Counted from the stretch's first letter, positions 9,349 through 18,736 are shown. The stretch is DNA of 64,000 nucleotides from an uncultured Isosphaeraceae bacterium (GCA_945957605.1 CAMFLR010000001.1:1116001-1180000); one strand, 5' to 3'. Program-made: numbers and translations. The notes: generated by a model not told the origin, from the sequence alone.

Positions 9349-12021
9349 CTACGCGGAGTCAATTTCGGACTCGCTCGAATCGTCGCGCAGTGGGCCGTAC
9401 TCCACACGAACCAAGGCGTTCGGGTCGATATGCGTCTGCGCCGCCCGCCGCACATCTTCGGGGGTAACTGCTGCGATACCCGAAGGCCACTTCAAAGGCG
9501 CATCGAGCCCCAAACCCCAGCGTTCCAACTCCAGCAATCGACCGGCTCGCTGAGCCACGGTCTGATAGTCGAACACCCAGTTTCCGGCAAGATAGTCTCG
9601 TGCGCGTTCGACTTCCGTATCCGAGAACTCGCCGGCGTGGATCGCCCGCACCTGCTCCTCAACAGCCGCAGCCGCTCGCGCTGCTTCATCGGGTCCCGTA
9701 CCGACATAGAGTTTGAACATGCCCGGCAACAGGTCGGCCGAGTCTGTCATTCCACCGCCAACCGAATACGCGAGGCCGAGTTCGTCGCGAATGATCCGGC
9801 TCAAACGGTCGGTGAAACCAGGGCCAGTGCCCAAAATATAGTCAAGCACTGCCAGTGGTTCGAAGTCGGGATGCGTGCGGGAGACGCCAAGATGGCCCAT
9901 CAGGATGTGAACTTGCTCACCTAGTCTGGGAACTCGCCGGATACGTGCCCGTTTACCGCGCACCAATTTCGGCCGCGGAGGCGGAACGGCCCCCTGTCCT
10001 GCCCACGTGCCAAAACGCTTTCTCACGAGACGGGTAAGGTGCCGCGAGTCGAAATCGCCAACCGCAACGAGGAACGTATTTCCTGGCACGAAGTAACGAC
10101 GGTGATGATTGACTACATCAGTTCGTTCGAGCCGGCCAATGTCCCGCAAGCTACCACGCGGGTCGCGGCTGAGTGGATGCGTGCCGTAAACGAGGCTGCG
10201 GAATAGCGAATCGGCCAGAAACGCGGGGTCGTCGCGCTCGGACTGATACTCGGCCGTGATCTTGCGACGAAGCCAATCAATGCGTGCCTCAGGAAACGTT
10301 GGCGAAATCGTGAGATCGGCCAGCCAGTCGATCGCGGCTTCCAGGTCTTCAGCACGGACTCGCAACGATGCGCCGGTTGATGCAACATCAAGCGCCGCAC
10401 CGGCATCTTCCACGGCGGCAGCGAGTTGCTCGGCCGATCGCGTGCGCGTTCCTTCTTCGAGCAAACGCCCGGTGAGGTATGCCAAACCTGGCTTCAACTC
10501 ACGCGTTTGCCCGGCGTCGACAAACAATTCGAGTGCAACAACTCCCTCACCGCGTCGCGACTCGCTGAGGAGTCGCATACCGTTATCGAGCATCACCCTG
10601 CGCGGCGAGTAGTCGGCAAGGTGTGTCGCCGCGGAAGGGATATTTAGTGCAAGCGGATGATCCGACGCGGAAATGGTAGGCGTCACCCGTTCGCGAGTGG
10701 TGATCTCGGGCAGTGCAAGCAACGACAACGACCGCTTCGAACGCGGCAAAGACCAGCCAACCGTCAGGCCGGTTTCGACGAGGTAGTTCGACGTGACGCG
10801 CTGAATGTCTTCGGCCGTAACCGTCAAAGCCGCTCGATGTTGCGCCTGCCAGTCGGTCCACTCGCCCCAAACGGCGAATTCTCCTAACCCGCTCGCCAAC
10901 CCGCCGACGTCCCCCTGCTCCCAGCGCCACGACGCTTCGAGCCGGTTACGTGAGCGCTTCAACTCTTCGACAGTCGGACCCTGTCGCGCGAACTGGTCGA
11001 TCACATCGTGGATAATCGCCTCGATGCGCCGCGTATCGGCACCCGGCGAGGCTTCGAGCTGAATCAGCATCTGCCCGCCGCGTTTGGACGTTTCCTGCGA
11101 CGCATCAATCCAGGTTGCCAATCCTTCGACCTCGACCAGTCGCGACCAGAGCCGGGACCGCCGGCCACACGTCAGAAGTTCGGCCAGCACATCAAGCGCG
11201 GCGACGTCGTTATGGCCAATTCCTGTTGTGCGCCAGCCTAGCAAGGCACGCGCAACCGACTCATTTTCCAGCAATTCAAAGCTGCGGCGGCCAACTTGAC
11301 GCGGTTCGTCGATTTCCGGCTCGACACATTTTGGCGACCCCGTTACGACGCGCGCGAAGTGGCGGTCGACACGGTCGAGGACTGTCTCGGGCTCGACATC
11401 CCCAACTACCACGAGCACGGCACCATCGGGCCGATAGTGTGCTTTGTAAAACGTGAAGAGATCGGCGACGGCAATCCGTTCGAGATCGTCAGGCCAGCCG
11501 ATGATCGGATTGCGATAGGGGTGGCGAACATAAGTGGCCGAGAGATGAGCCTGATCGAGCCGACTGAACGGCGATTCAAGGTCGCGCGCCCGCTCTTCGA
11601 GGATCACGCCACGTTCGGCTTCGACCTCGCTCGGGTCGAATCGTGCACCGGTCATCCGGTCGGCCTCGACTTCGAGCGCGAGCTCCCATCGATCGCGCGG
11701 AAACGCGAACCAGTAGTGCGTGAAATCCTCGCTCGTCTCGGCGTTCGCCTGCCCTGCCCCCGCGAATGCGATGCGGTCAATTTGCCCCTTGGGAAGACGC
11801 TCAGTTCCCTTGAACAACATATGCTCAAGAAAATGTGCGATCCCGGCGTATCCCGGCGGTTCATTGAACGAGCCGACCGGGTAATACAGATCGCACACGA
11901 CCACGGGCGCGCCAGGCCGCGGCAAGACGAGCGCTTTGAGACCGTTCGCCAGAACTCGCTGATAGACCGGCAGATCACCGGCCCAGGGAGACGAGGGGCG
12001 GGCAGTGAAACGTCGCGCCAT
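9349..12021 (-). CDS. M16 family zinc peptidase, two fused lobes
   Basis: An 890-residue protein with two M16 halves in one chain. The N-terminal half carries the inverted zinc motif HFLEHMLFKG (HxxEH, about residue 64) and a downstream EVEAERGVILEE helix supplying the distal Glu. The C-terminal half (from about 440) aligns in pattern, but the zinc motif position reads LAYLTGRLLEEGT, so that half is non-catalytic, as in pitrilysin-type clamshell enzymes. There is no clear signal peptide. GAGGGG sits 6 bases before the ATG. The substrate is unknown; many bacterial M16 proteins degrade peptides. It is the most upstream gene of the minus-strand cluster, 160 bases before plsX. Confidence 0.9.
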   Translation of the reverse strand: MARRFTARPSSPWAGDLPVYQRVLANGLKALVLPRPGAPVVVCDLYYPVGSFNEPPGYAGIAHFLEHMLFKGTERLPKGQIDRIAFAGAGQANAETSEDFTHYWFAFPRDRWELALEVEADRMTGARFDPSEVEAERGVILEERARDLESPFSRLDQAHLSATYVRHPYRNPIIGWPDDLERIAVADLFTFYKAHYRPDGAVLVVVGDVEPETVLDRVDRHFARVVTGSPKCVEPEIDEPRQVGRRSFELLENESVARALLGWRTTGIGHNDVAALDVLAELLTCGRRSRLWSRLVEVEGLATWIDASQETSKRGGQMLIQLEASPGADTRRIEAIIHDVIDQFARQGPTVEELKRSRNRLEASWRWEQGDVGGLASGLGEFAVWGEWTDWQAQHRAALTVTAEDIQRVTSNYLVETGLTVGWSLPRSKRSLSLLALPEITTRERVTPTISASDHPLALNIPSAATHLADYSPRRVMLDNGMRLLSESRRGEGVVALELFVDAGQTRELKPGLAYLTGRLLEEGTRTRSAEQLAAAVEDAGAALDVASTGASLRVRAEDLEAAIDWLADLTISPTFPEARIDWLRRKITAEYQSERDDPAFLADSLFRSLVYGTHPLSRDPRGSLRDIGRLERTDVVNHHRRYFVPGNTFLVAVGDFDSRHLTRLVRKRFGTWAGQGAVPPPRPKLVRGKRARIRRVPRLGEQVHILMGHLGVSRTHPDFEPLAVLDYILGTGPGFTDRLSRIIRDELGLAYSVGGGMTDSADLLPGMFKLYVGTGPDEAARAAAAVEEQVRAIHAGEFSDTEVERARDYLAGNWVFDYQTVAQRAGRLLELERWGLGLDAPLKWPSGIAAVTPEDVRRAAQTHIDPNALVRVEYGPLRDDSSESEIDSA

Positions 12022-12299
12022 GTTTGCCCCTCAGGAAATCCTTTCGACGTAACGAAGCTCGGCCGGAACCTGCCCCGAACGTTCATTCCCTATCCTCTAA
12101 TAAAACGACCCGAATTCGCAAGAACCCAGCGCCGTAGATACTTGAATCGTAGCCGTAAACCCCAGTAAAACAAGGGCTTGAATCCACCTCACAAGAAAAA
12201 GCGGCCTTCCGCAGAAATTCATTTGCCAGCCGAGCATTCGCATGATAGTGTACACCTGATTCCTGAACAGGCGTTTCGTTAATCTGGAAGGCGGACTCG

Positions 12300-12770
12300 A
12301 TGTCGGACCAGACTTCAATTAGCAGCTCGCAGAACTTGACGCCGTATCTGATTACAAAGGGAGCGGCCGACGCGATCGCCTTCTACAAGAAGGCGCTGAA
12401 CGCGACGCAAACGATGCGACTGGCCAGCCCAGACGGGCGAGTGATGCACGCCGAGCTTTCAATTGCCGGCTCACGGGTGATGCTGGCCGATGAGTTTCCC
12501 GAAATGGGAGCGATCAGTCCGACGACGCTCAAGGGCACAACCGTTGGCTTCTACGTCGCGGTACCGAACGTGGATGCCGCGTTCGCTCAGGCAATTGCTG
12601 CGGGCGGCACCGTTGTCAAGGAAGTGGCGGACCAGTTCTATGGCGAACGGATGGGCACTTTCCTCGACCCGTTCGGACATAAATGGTCGATCGCGACGCA
12701 CATCGAGGACGTCGCTCCTGAAGAGATGGAACGCCGCTTCAAGGAGATGATGGAGCGGATGTCGGGATAG
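12300..12770 (+). CDS. VOC superfamily protein, PhnB-like
   Basis: A 156-residue vicinal-oxygen-chelate fold protein of the PhnB/glyoxalase-like group. Visible features are LTPYLITKGAADAIAFYKKA (first repeat start), MHAELSIAGSRVMLAD, and the C-terminal DQFYGERMGTFLDPFGHKW, the usual end of this family. Some metal ligands of true glyoxalases are conserved (His in VMHAEL, Glu in FYGER), but the reaction is unknown. GGAAGG lies 8 bases before the ATG. It is transcribed divergently from the M16 peptidase gene. Confidence 0.88.
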   Translation: MSDQTSISSSQNLTPYLITKGAADAIAFYKKALNATQTMRLASPDGRVMHAELSIAGSRVMLADEFPEMGAISPTTLKGTTVGFYVAVPNVDAAFAQAIAAGGTVVKEVADQFYGERMGTFLDPFGHKWSIATHIEDVAPEEMERRFKEMMERMSG

Positions 12771-12875
12771 TTCGCGAGTTGCGGAGTAAGAGCGGGTGGT
12801 GGGACAAAAAGCGTGCAGGTTGGGCTTGCGAACGATGGGTCGAATGCCTGACAATGCTCGTTCACTCATCACCCC

Positions 12876-13014
12876 CGCGCGGGGGTCGGGGTGAGCCGGG
12901 GGGGACCCGGGCAATGGGGACATGCGAACCTGGTCAGGGCGGGAACGCAGCAGCCATAAGCACCGTCTCTTTGTGCCCGGGAGAACCTCCCCGGCTCTCC
13001 CCGGCCCCCGCGGG
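12876..13014 (+). ncRNA. ffs: Signal recognition particle RNA (4.5S-type)
   Basis: The conserved Ffh-binding core is recognisable at 12929-12959: CCTGGTCAGGGCGGGAA followed by CGCAGCAGCCATAAG, with a GGAA tetraloop closing a GCG/CGC stem. Flanking arms pair over a long distance: CGCGGGGGTCGGGGTGAGCC (about 12878-12897) with GGCTCTCCCCGGCCCCCGCG (about 12993-13012), and ACCCGGGCA with TGCCCGGG nearer the core. Location immediately before dnaX is a common position for this gene. Ends are estimated from the pairing; about 135-139 nt is rather longer than the E. coli 114-nt RNA. Confidence 0.93.
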
Positions 13015-13093
13015 CTGATCTCAGCAACTCCGAGATGCGTGCCGGGCGAACCGGTTCTTCCATTCACCTTCTCGGCAAGACGGAGCGTGCTTC

Positions 13094-14830
13094 GTGTCCC
13101 CGAGTGCTGGGACTTCCGCAGCCCTGCCCGCAAGCGAGCCTAGCGGCTACACCGTCGTCGCTCGCCGCTACCGTCCGCAACGCTTCGAAGACGTCGTCGG
13201 CCAGGACCATGTCGTCCAGTCGCTGCGCAATGCAATCCGTCTCAATCGAGTCACCCACGCCTACCTTTTTAGCGGTACGCGCGGAGTCGGCAAGACGTCG
13301 ATTGCCCGCATTTTCGCCAAGTGCCTGAATTGCGTGCACGGCCCGACTGAAGAACCTTGCAACACATGCGACATTTGCCAGGCGATCTCGCTCGGGCAGG
13401 ACGTCGATGTGATTGAAATCGACGGTGCCAGCAATAACGGTGTCGAAGCGGTTCGCGAGCTGCGCCAGAACGCCGGACTACGCCCCAGTCGGTCGCGATT
13501 CAAGATCTATTACATTGATGAAGTTCACATGCTTTCAACAAGCGCATTTAATGCGTTGTTGAAAACACTCGAGGAACCTCCCTCGCATGTGAAATTTTTC
13601 TTTGCGACGACCGAACCGGGCAAGATTCCCATTACGGTGCTCTCGCGTTGTCAGCGTTACGACTTCGCCGGCATCACGCCTGATCAAATCGCTGAAACGT
13701 TGGCGGGCATTTGCGAACGCGAAGGGATTCAAGCTGATGGCGAGGCGTTGCGCACGATTGCCCGCCGCGCAGGCGGTTCGATGCGCGATTCTCAGTCTCT
13801 CCTCGAACAACTTCTGTCGTTCGGCGGTGATCGACTGACGGCCGATCTCGTCCACCAGCAACTCGGCATTGCCAGCGACGAACGAACGCTCGACCTTCTT
13901 GACGCGCTCGCCGAGCGCGATGCGGCAAAAGTGCTCGATCACATCGACCGCGCGGTCGCTTCGGGCGTGCAGCCAGTCGACCTGCTTGACGGCGTGCTCG
14001 AATTCCTCCGCGACGCGATGATTCTCGCCGCCGGGGCGAATGCGGCATTACTCGCCGCAACTCCTCGCCAGCGCCCGCGAATTCAGACACTCACAGAGCG
14101 CTGGCCGCTCGACACGATTCTCGCGGCGCAGCAGATTCTCGCCGAATGCCGTGGCAAGCTCCGCGGTAGCCCATTCAGCCGGCTACTTGTTGAAGTCGCG
14201 CTCGCACGTGTCGCACGGCTGGAGTCGATGACCGAACTGAGCGAAGTCATCGCGCGGCTTACCGCGATCGAAAGCGATTCACCATCAACGATTGGTGGAA
14301 CCGCCGAAAAAAAAAAGGCCCTAGCGCCTGAGCCTCAGTCATCTCCGCCACCGCGACCAACACCAGCGCCGGTTCGGGCGGCGGATCCAGCGCCTGCTAT
14401 CGTTCCGCAACCGGTGGCATCGGACAGCAGTCCTGCCTGGGAAATTGCCTCAATTCAGGCTGCCTGGCCGGGATGGGTTGACGGGCTAGAGCCTGACTTA
14501 TCGACGAAGCTTGCTCGTTGCGCCCCGGCGGCAATTGCAGGGCCCGGCCAACTGGTCATCGCATTTGATCGGGCCTACAATTGGGTGGCCGACATGTGCG
14601 ACACGCTCGAGGCTCGCACGCGGATCGAATCGAAAGTGGGTATGTGGCTAGGTAAGCCAGTATCCATCCGCATCGATCGTCCCCCCGAGGAGCCGCTACC
14701 TCCATCGCGGACTGCGGTTGCGATCTCGCGGGACGAGGCGCTCAAGGACGACCCGATGATCAAACAGATCGTCGAGCTTTTCGAAGCGAAGGCGATACGC
14801 GTTGACGTTGAAGACGACTCGACGTCCTGA
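13094..14830 (+). CDS. dnaX: DNA polymerase III subunits gamma and tau
   Basis: Clamp-loader ATPase of 578 residues. The AAA+ domain has the P-loop GTRGVGKTS (about 56-64), four zinc cysteines in CLNC and CNTCDIC, Walker B YIDEVHML, a SRC sensor region and LLKTLEEPP. A Pro-rich linker follows near residue 410, then the tau-specific C-terminal part. Translation starts at GTG 13094-13096. A run of ten A (14307-14316) spans codons 405-408; one added A leads to TGA at 14328, one lost A to TAG at 14321, giving products of 412 or 409 residues resembling gamma. The gene follows the SRP RNA and precedes ybaB and recR, a common replication-repair arrangement. Confidence 0.97.
   Translation: MSPSAGTSAALPASEPSGYTVVARRYRPQRFEDVVGQDHVVQSLRNAIRLNRVTHAYLFSGTRGVGKTSIARIFAKCLNCVHGPTEEPCNTCDICQAISLGQDVDVIEIDGASNNGVEAVRELRQNAGLRPSRSRFKIYYIDEVHMLSTSAFNALLKTLEEPPSHVKFFFATTEPGKIPITVLSRCQRYDFAGITPDQIAETLAGICEREGIQADGEALRTIARRAGGSMRDSQSLLEQLLSFGGDRLTADLVHQQLGIASDERTLDLLDALAERDAAKVLDHIDRAVASGVQPVDLLDGVLEFLRDAMILAAGANAALLAATPRQRPRIQTLTERWPLDTILAAQQILAECRGKLRGSPFSRLLVEVALARVARLESMTELSEVIARLTAIESDSPSTIGGTAEKKKALAPEPQSSPPPRPTPAPVRAADPAPAIVPQPVASDSSPAWEIASIQAAWPGWVDGLEPDLSTKLARCAPAAIAGPGQLVIAFDRAYNWVADMCDTLEARTRIESKVGMWLGKPVSIRIDRPPEEPLPPSRTAVAISRDEALKDDPMIKQIVELFEAKAIRVDVEDDSTS
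14306..14330 (+). promoter_or_regulatory. Candidate dnaX slippage site (A10 run)
   Basis: Ten consecutive A (14307-14316) occur exactly at the junction between the clamp-loader core and the tau extension. Both alternative frames hit a stop within 5 codons (TAG 14321-14323; TGA 14328-14330). Thermus dnaX makes gamma by transcriptional slippage on an A9 run and E. coli by -1 ribosomal frameshifting on AAAAAAG; either mechanism is conceivable here. A short CTGAG/CTCAG stem lies just downstream, too weak to decide. Confidence 0.6.
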
Positions 14831-14893
14831 TCGCTGGCCCGCGCATCCGACATATTCTGGCAAGCCGCATTCTGCACACTGAGAGGAAGAAAC

Positions 14894-15247
14894 GTGTTCA
14901 ACAACCTCGGCGGCCTGACCGACATGATGCGGAACATGGGTAAAATCCGCGAAAATATTGAAAAAGCGACCGAGGCGCTCGGGCAACTCGTCGTCGAGGC
15001 CGAGTCGGGCGGTGGAAGCGTTCGGGTCAAGGCGAACGGAAAGCTCGAAATCCTGTCCATTCGCATCGACCCTAAACTGATGGGCGAAAACGACCTCGAT
15101 CTCGTCGAGGATCTTGTTACGGCTGCCGTTAATCAGGCGCTGAACAAGGCGAAAGAGGCTGCCGCGCAATCGATGTCGAGCATCGCCGGCGGTCTCCCGA
15201 TCCCCGGTCTCAACAGTCTGTTTGGCAGTCCTGGAGGAGGTAGCTGA
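14894..15247 (+). CDS. ybaB: YbaB/EbfC nucleoid-associated protein
   Basis: A small DNA-binding protein of 117 residues that forms dimers and is linked to recombination and replication genes. Hallmarks are the N-terminal helix LTDMMRNMGKIRENIEKATE and the central strand-rich VRVKANGKLEILSIRIDP, followed by LVEDLVTAAVNQALNKAKE. The C-terminus is a Gly/Pro/Ser-rich tail. Starts at GTG 14894 with GAGGAAG upstream. It lies between dnaX and recR; the recR start follows 2 bases after its stop, so co-translation is likely. Confidence 0.94.
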   Translation: MFNNLGGLTDMMRNMGKIRENIEKATEALGQLVVEAESGGGSVRVKANGKLEILSIRIDPKLMGENDLDLVEDLVTAAVNQALNKAKEAAAQSMSSIAGGLPIPGLNSLFGSPGGGS

Positions 15248-15249
15248 CG

Positions 15250-15858
15250 ATGGCGGCGAGCCGCTTGGATGCCCTTGACCGCTTGATCGAAGCGTTCGGC
15301 CGGTTACCAGGAGTCGGAGCCAAGAGCGCGGAACGCCTGGCCCATCACATCTTGAAGAGTCCACCGCAAGAGGCACTCGCCTTGGCGGAGGCGCTACGCG
15401 ACGTGAAAGAACGCGTCCGTCACTGCCAGATTTGCTACCACCTGACTGAATCCGCCGAAGACACTTGCACAATTTGCAGCGACGCATCGCGTGATGCAGG
15501 TTTGGTTTGCGTCGTCGAGCAGTCGCGCGATCTCCTCGCTCTCGAGCGTGCAGGCTCTTATCGGGGGGTGTATCACGTCCTCCTTGGCCGCCTCGCGCCC
15601 CTCCAAGGGACCGGTCCTGATCAACTGACGGTCGACGGCCTCGTCGAACGTGTGCGTCAGGGATCGGTCCGCGAGGTGATCATGGCAACGAACCCGAATC
15701 TCGAGGGCGACGGGACTGCGCTGCTCGTGGCAAACCGGCTCTCGGACACGGGCGTTCCCATTACCCGACTCGCGCGGGGACTTGCCTCAGGCAGTGTGCT
15801 CGAGTTCGCAAACAAGGAAATGCTTGCCGATGCATTCGCTGGCCGCCAACGATTTTGA
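15250..15858 (+). CDS. recR: Recombination mediator RecR
   Basis: RecFOR-pathway protein (202 residues) that helps load RecA at gaps. The helix-hairpin-helix RLPGVGAKSAERLAHHIL (about 16-33), a four-cysteine zinc finger with CQICYHLTES..DTCTIC (about 56-72), and the Toprim domain starting at LVCVVEQSRDLLALE are all in the expected order; LEGDGTALL supplies a Toprim acidic region. It is the third gene of dnaX-ybaB-recR. Confidence 0.97.
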   Translation: MAASRLDALDRLIEAFGRLPGVGAKSAERLAHHILKSPPQEALALAEALRDVKERVRHCQICYHLTESAEDTCTICSDASRDAGLVCVVEQSRDLLALERAGSYRGVYHVLLGRLAPLQGTGPDQLTVDGLVERVRQGSVREVIMATNPNLEGDGTALLVANRLSDTGVPITRLARGLASGSVLEFANKEMLADAFAGRQRF

Positions 15859-15876
15859 AGCTTCTTGAAAACACGC

Positions 15877-15907
15877 GTGACACAAACGGGAGTCGCGATG
15901 GTATAAT
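15877..15907 (+). promoter_or_regulatory. Candidate sigma-70-type promoter before rpoN
   Basis: GTGACA (15877-15882) and a perfect TATAAT (15902-15907) are separated by 19 bases, about 105 bases upstream of rpoN. The spacing is longer than the usual 17, so it is only a candidate. Confidence 0.4.
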
Positions 15908-16013
15908 ATTTGCAGTGGGGTGGTGGCATTCGAGATGCTGGCGGTTGACGGACGCGCCGGTCATCGTTCGGGAATGTCCTTGATCTCCTTCTTCTCCGGG
16001 CGGAACCAGGATC

Positions 16014-17432
16014 ATGCGCCTCGACACATCGCAGCAGATGCGGACCGACATGAAGCTCCGCATGGCGCCCCGGATGATTCAGTCGATGGAAATCTTGCAA
16101 CTCCCGCTCATGGCGTTGCAGGAGAGGATAGACCAGGAGCTGAGTGAGAACCCCATTCTGGTCGATCTGAGAGAATCGACGGCCCCGGAGCCCGAACCAG
16201 AACCGGTCGCTGCGAAAACCGAAGAAGCAGCGCCAACGCAGACCGACGAGTTTGACGATTGGGACTCTTTTGGCGAAGGTCACCGGCTCAGCCGCGCCGC
16301 ATTGAGTGAGGAAGCCGACCGCAAGCACGACGCCATGCAAAACATGGCATCACGCCCTGAGTCGCTGCACGACGATCTCGCTCATCAAGTTGGCTTCATG
16401 GACTGCGAACCCCATATTCGGGCATTCGCTGAGTTCATCGTCTTCAACCTCGACGACAACGGCTTCCTCAAGTCAGACCTTTCCGATCTCATTCGCGACT
16501 TCGCCGAAAATATCACCCTCGAAGATGCCGAAGAAGCCCTTCAATTAGTTCAACGGCTTGATCCGCCCGGAATTGGTGCACGCAACCTCAAGGAATGCCT
16601 GCTTTTACAGCTTACGCCCGAAACGCCACTCCGCGACGTGCTTCATCGCCTGATTTCGGATCACCTCGACGACATCGGCCAGAACCGGCTTCCCGCAATC
16701 GAGAAGCGGACCGGCTATTCGCTCGACCTCATCAAGGAAGCAATCGAAGGATTGAGCCATCTCAATCCCCGCCCTGGTGCGCGATTCACGCCGACAAACT
16801 CGCAGTACGTTCTGCCCGACCTGATTGTCGAGCCAACCGAGCGGGGCGATTACGAAGTCAGGCTAATCGACGAGCACACGCCGCAACTGGCAATTTCGCG
16901 CATCTACCAGCGCATGCTCAAGGACAAGCAGGCCGACCCGGTCACCCGCGAATTCATTCAGAAGAAGATTCAGTCGGCCAAGTGGCTCATCGAATCGATC
17001 GAGCAGCGTCGAAGCACTCTGCTAAAGGTCGCCAAGGCGATCATCGAGCACCAGAAGGACTTCCTCGACAAAGGTCCAGAGTCGATCGAACCGCTCAAGA
17101 TGCAGCAGATCGCTGACCGCGTCCACGTGCACGTGACGACTGTAAGTCGCGCAGTAGACGACAAATACGTCCAAACGCCGCGAGGAATCTTCTCGCTCAA
17201 GCGGTTCTTCGGCGGCGGTACAACCACCGCTGACGGCGAAGAAGTCGCGTGGGACACGATCAAGCAGAAGCTTCTTGAAGTGATTGGCAAGGAAGATAAG
17301 CAAAATCCGCTCTCCGACGAGGAAATCGTCGAAGCGCTGAGCAAGTCGGGCCTTCCCGTCGCACGGCGGACGGTAACGAAGTACCGCAAAGCTTTGCGTA
17401 TCCCGTCGAGCCGGCAACGCAAACAATTCTAA
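16014..17432 (+). CDS. rpoN: RNA polymerase sigma-54 factor
   Basis: A 472-residue alternative sigma factor recognising -24/-12 promoters and needing enhancer-binding ATPases. Region I starts at the N-terminus with Gln- and Leu-rich RMAPRMIQSMEILQLPLMAL and LSENPIL; an acidic linker (EPEPEPVAAKTEEA..) follows as region II. The core-binding domain (about 110-290) and the HTH with HVHVTTVSRAVDDKYVQTPRG precede the RpoN box ARRTVTKYRKALRIPSSRQR at the extreme C-terminus. It sits downstream of recR without the usual hpf/ptsN neighbours; no bacterial enhancer-binding protein is in this window. Confidence 0.97.
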   Translation: MRLDTSQQMRTDMKLRMAPRMIQSMEILQLPLMALQERIDQELSENPILVDLRESTAPEPEPEPVAAKTEEAAPTQTDEFDDWDSFGEGHRLSRAALSEEADRKHDAMQNMASRPESLHDDLAHQVGFMDCEPHIRAFAEFIVFNLDDNGFLKSDLSDLIRDFAENITLEDAEEALQLVQRLDPPGIGARNLKECLLLQLTPETPLRDVLHRLISDHLDDIGQNRLPAIEKRTGYSLDLIKEAIEGLSHLNPRPGARFTPTNSQYVLPDLIVEPTERGDYEVRLIDEHTPQLAISRIYQRMLKDKQADPVTREFIQKKIQSAKWLIESIEQRRSTLLKVAKAIIEHQKDFLDKGPESIEPLKMQQIADRVHVHVTTVSRAVDDKYVQTPRGIFSLKRFFGGGTTTADGEEVAWDTIKQKLLEVIGKEDKQNPLSDEEIVEALSKSGLPVARRTVTKYRKALRIPSSRQRKQF

Positions 17433-17448
17433 TGCGAACTTACGATAG

Positions 17449-17477
17449 AGCGGGACGCGCCGATCGTCCCGCTTTTT
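17449..17477 (+). terminator. Rho-independent terminator after rpoN
   Basis: The stem AGCGGGACG / CGTCCCGCT with a 7-base loop is followed by TTTTTC, just 17 bases beyond the rpoN stop. Confidence 0.85.
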
Positions 17478-18139
17478 CATGCGCATAAGCCTATTGTTTT
17501 CATGATGTTAGGCGACAAACGTCGATCGTTTGCGGGCACCATATTTCAGGCATTGAAGGATCGAATTTGGGCAATCACGCTAGCAATTGAGCTTATCCAG
17601 AAAAATCCGGCGCGGGCGGGGTGGCGACGGAGCATTTATGGATGAAGTCGTGATGGATACTTGGATGTAGAGGTCTTAAGTGTCTCGTCCGACTTCCGAC
17701 GGCGGCGGCATGTCCCCCCTTGCCGTCTCTGTTGCCATCGCCGGCGGCCAAGTTACACGACGTTGACGGTTGGGCGCCAGGAGTGCGCCGATTCCCCCCC
17801 CTCGCGTTGATCCTCGGGCCCTTGTCCGCGCAATGATCGAGCCTGGCCGCCGGCGGTTGGTGCATGCGATTTCCTCCCCCTCCCGGTCTGAGTCGTGGAG
17901 CTCGCAGTTTAAGTCGTTTAGGACCATAATCTTAAGAAAGCGCGAGGCTACCTGGCTCGAGTGAATTAACCGGGGTTGAGTCGCCTTGCGCCGCATGTAA
18001 GGTCGTGCGAGTAACCCAGTTTAGGAGCCCGACATTGCGAGATAAGAATCACCCTTCCTAAAATGGGCAACGGCGGGCTGGCTGGAACGGCAAGGTCTGG
18101 CCGCTCGTCGTTTCTCCGAACCGAGGAAGGAATTGCGTA
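17478..18139. other. Long gap between rpoN and the ECF sigma gene
   Basis: About 660 bases with no convincing gene. Short open frames here lack ribosome sites and the codon pattern of neighbours. The last 20 bases contain GAGGAAGGA, which serves the sigma-factor start. I see no tRNA, riboswitch or repeat that I can name; the stretch could hold promoter sites or an unrecognised small RNA. Confidence 0.5.
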
Positions 18140-18736
18140 ATGTCGGCGACGCCCGATGATCCCGAAGAGGTTGCGCGGATTCTCAATGCAGTCAGCCGTG
18201 GAGACCGTCGCGCGGCAAACGAACTACTTCCGCTGGTTTATGAGGAGATGAAACGCCTCGCGAAAATAAGAATCGCCAACGACGCCGATCCCTCGCTCCA
18301 GGCAACCGGCCTGGTGCACGAGGCTTATTTGCGCCTGGTGGTAGGGAAGAGCGAGCGTGCGTGGAACGACCAGCGCCATTTTCTGGCGGCGGCCGCAAAC
18401 ACGATGCGCCGGATCATGATCGACCGCGCCCGTAACCGCAAACGCCTTAAACGCGGAGGTGGTGCCAAGCGTGAAACACTTTCACTCGACGACCTGTTCA
18501 TGGATGAGACGCCCGCTGAAGATTTGCTGGCGCTCGACGAAGCAATCGAAAAACTCTCCCGAGAACACGCCGCTGCCGCTGACCTTGTAAAGCTCCGCGT
18601 TTTCGCAGGGTTGTCGCATACCGAGGCGGCTGAATCCCTGGGATTGCCCAAACGTTCCGCCGATCGAATCTGGGCATATGCCCGAGCCTGGCTGTTCGAT
18701 GCGCTAAACCCGCCGGACCCACCCGAGTCTCGATGA
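18140..18736 (+). CDS. ECF-family RNA polymerase sigma factor
   Basis: A 198-residue extracytoplasmic-function sigma factor of the type common in planctomycetes and Acidobacteria. Region 2 runs from about residue 25 (AANELLPLVYEEMKRLAKIRI, LVHEAYLRLV, RHFLAAAANTMRRIMIDRAR) and region 4 from about 135 (LVKLRVFAGLSHTEAAESLGLPKRSADRIWAYARAWL). No anti-sigma gene follows. Instead there is a short frame resembling the N-terminal stub of the serine/threonine kinases that usually accompany this group, but the kinase domain is missing. Confidence 0.9.
   Translation: MSATPDDPEEVARILNAVSRGDRRAANELLPLVYEEMKRLAKIRIANDADPSLQATGLVHEAYLRLVVGKSERAWNDQRHFLAAAANTMRRIMIDRARNRKRLKRGGGAKRETLSLDDLFMDETPAEDLLALDEAIEKLSREHAAAADLVKLRVFAGLSHTEAAESLGLPKRSADRIWAYARAWLFDALNPPDPPESR

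Noticed and set aside
12471-13133. 220-residue minus-strand frame across the SRP RNA and VOC gene
   Set aside because: Overlaps a recognised RNA gene and a recognised protein gene; no family resemblance.
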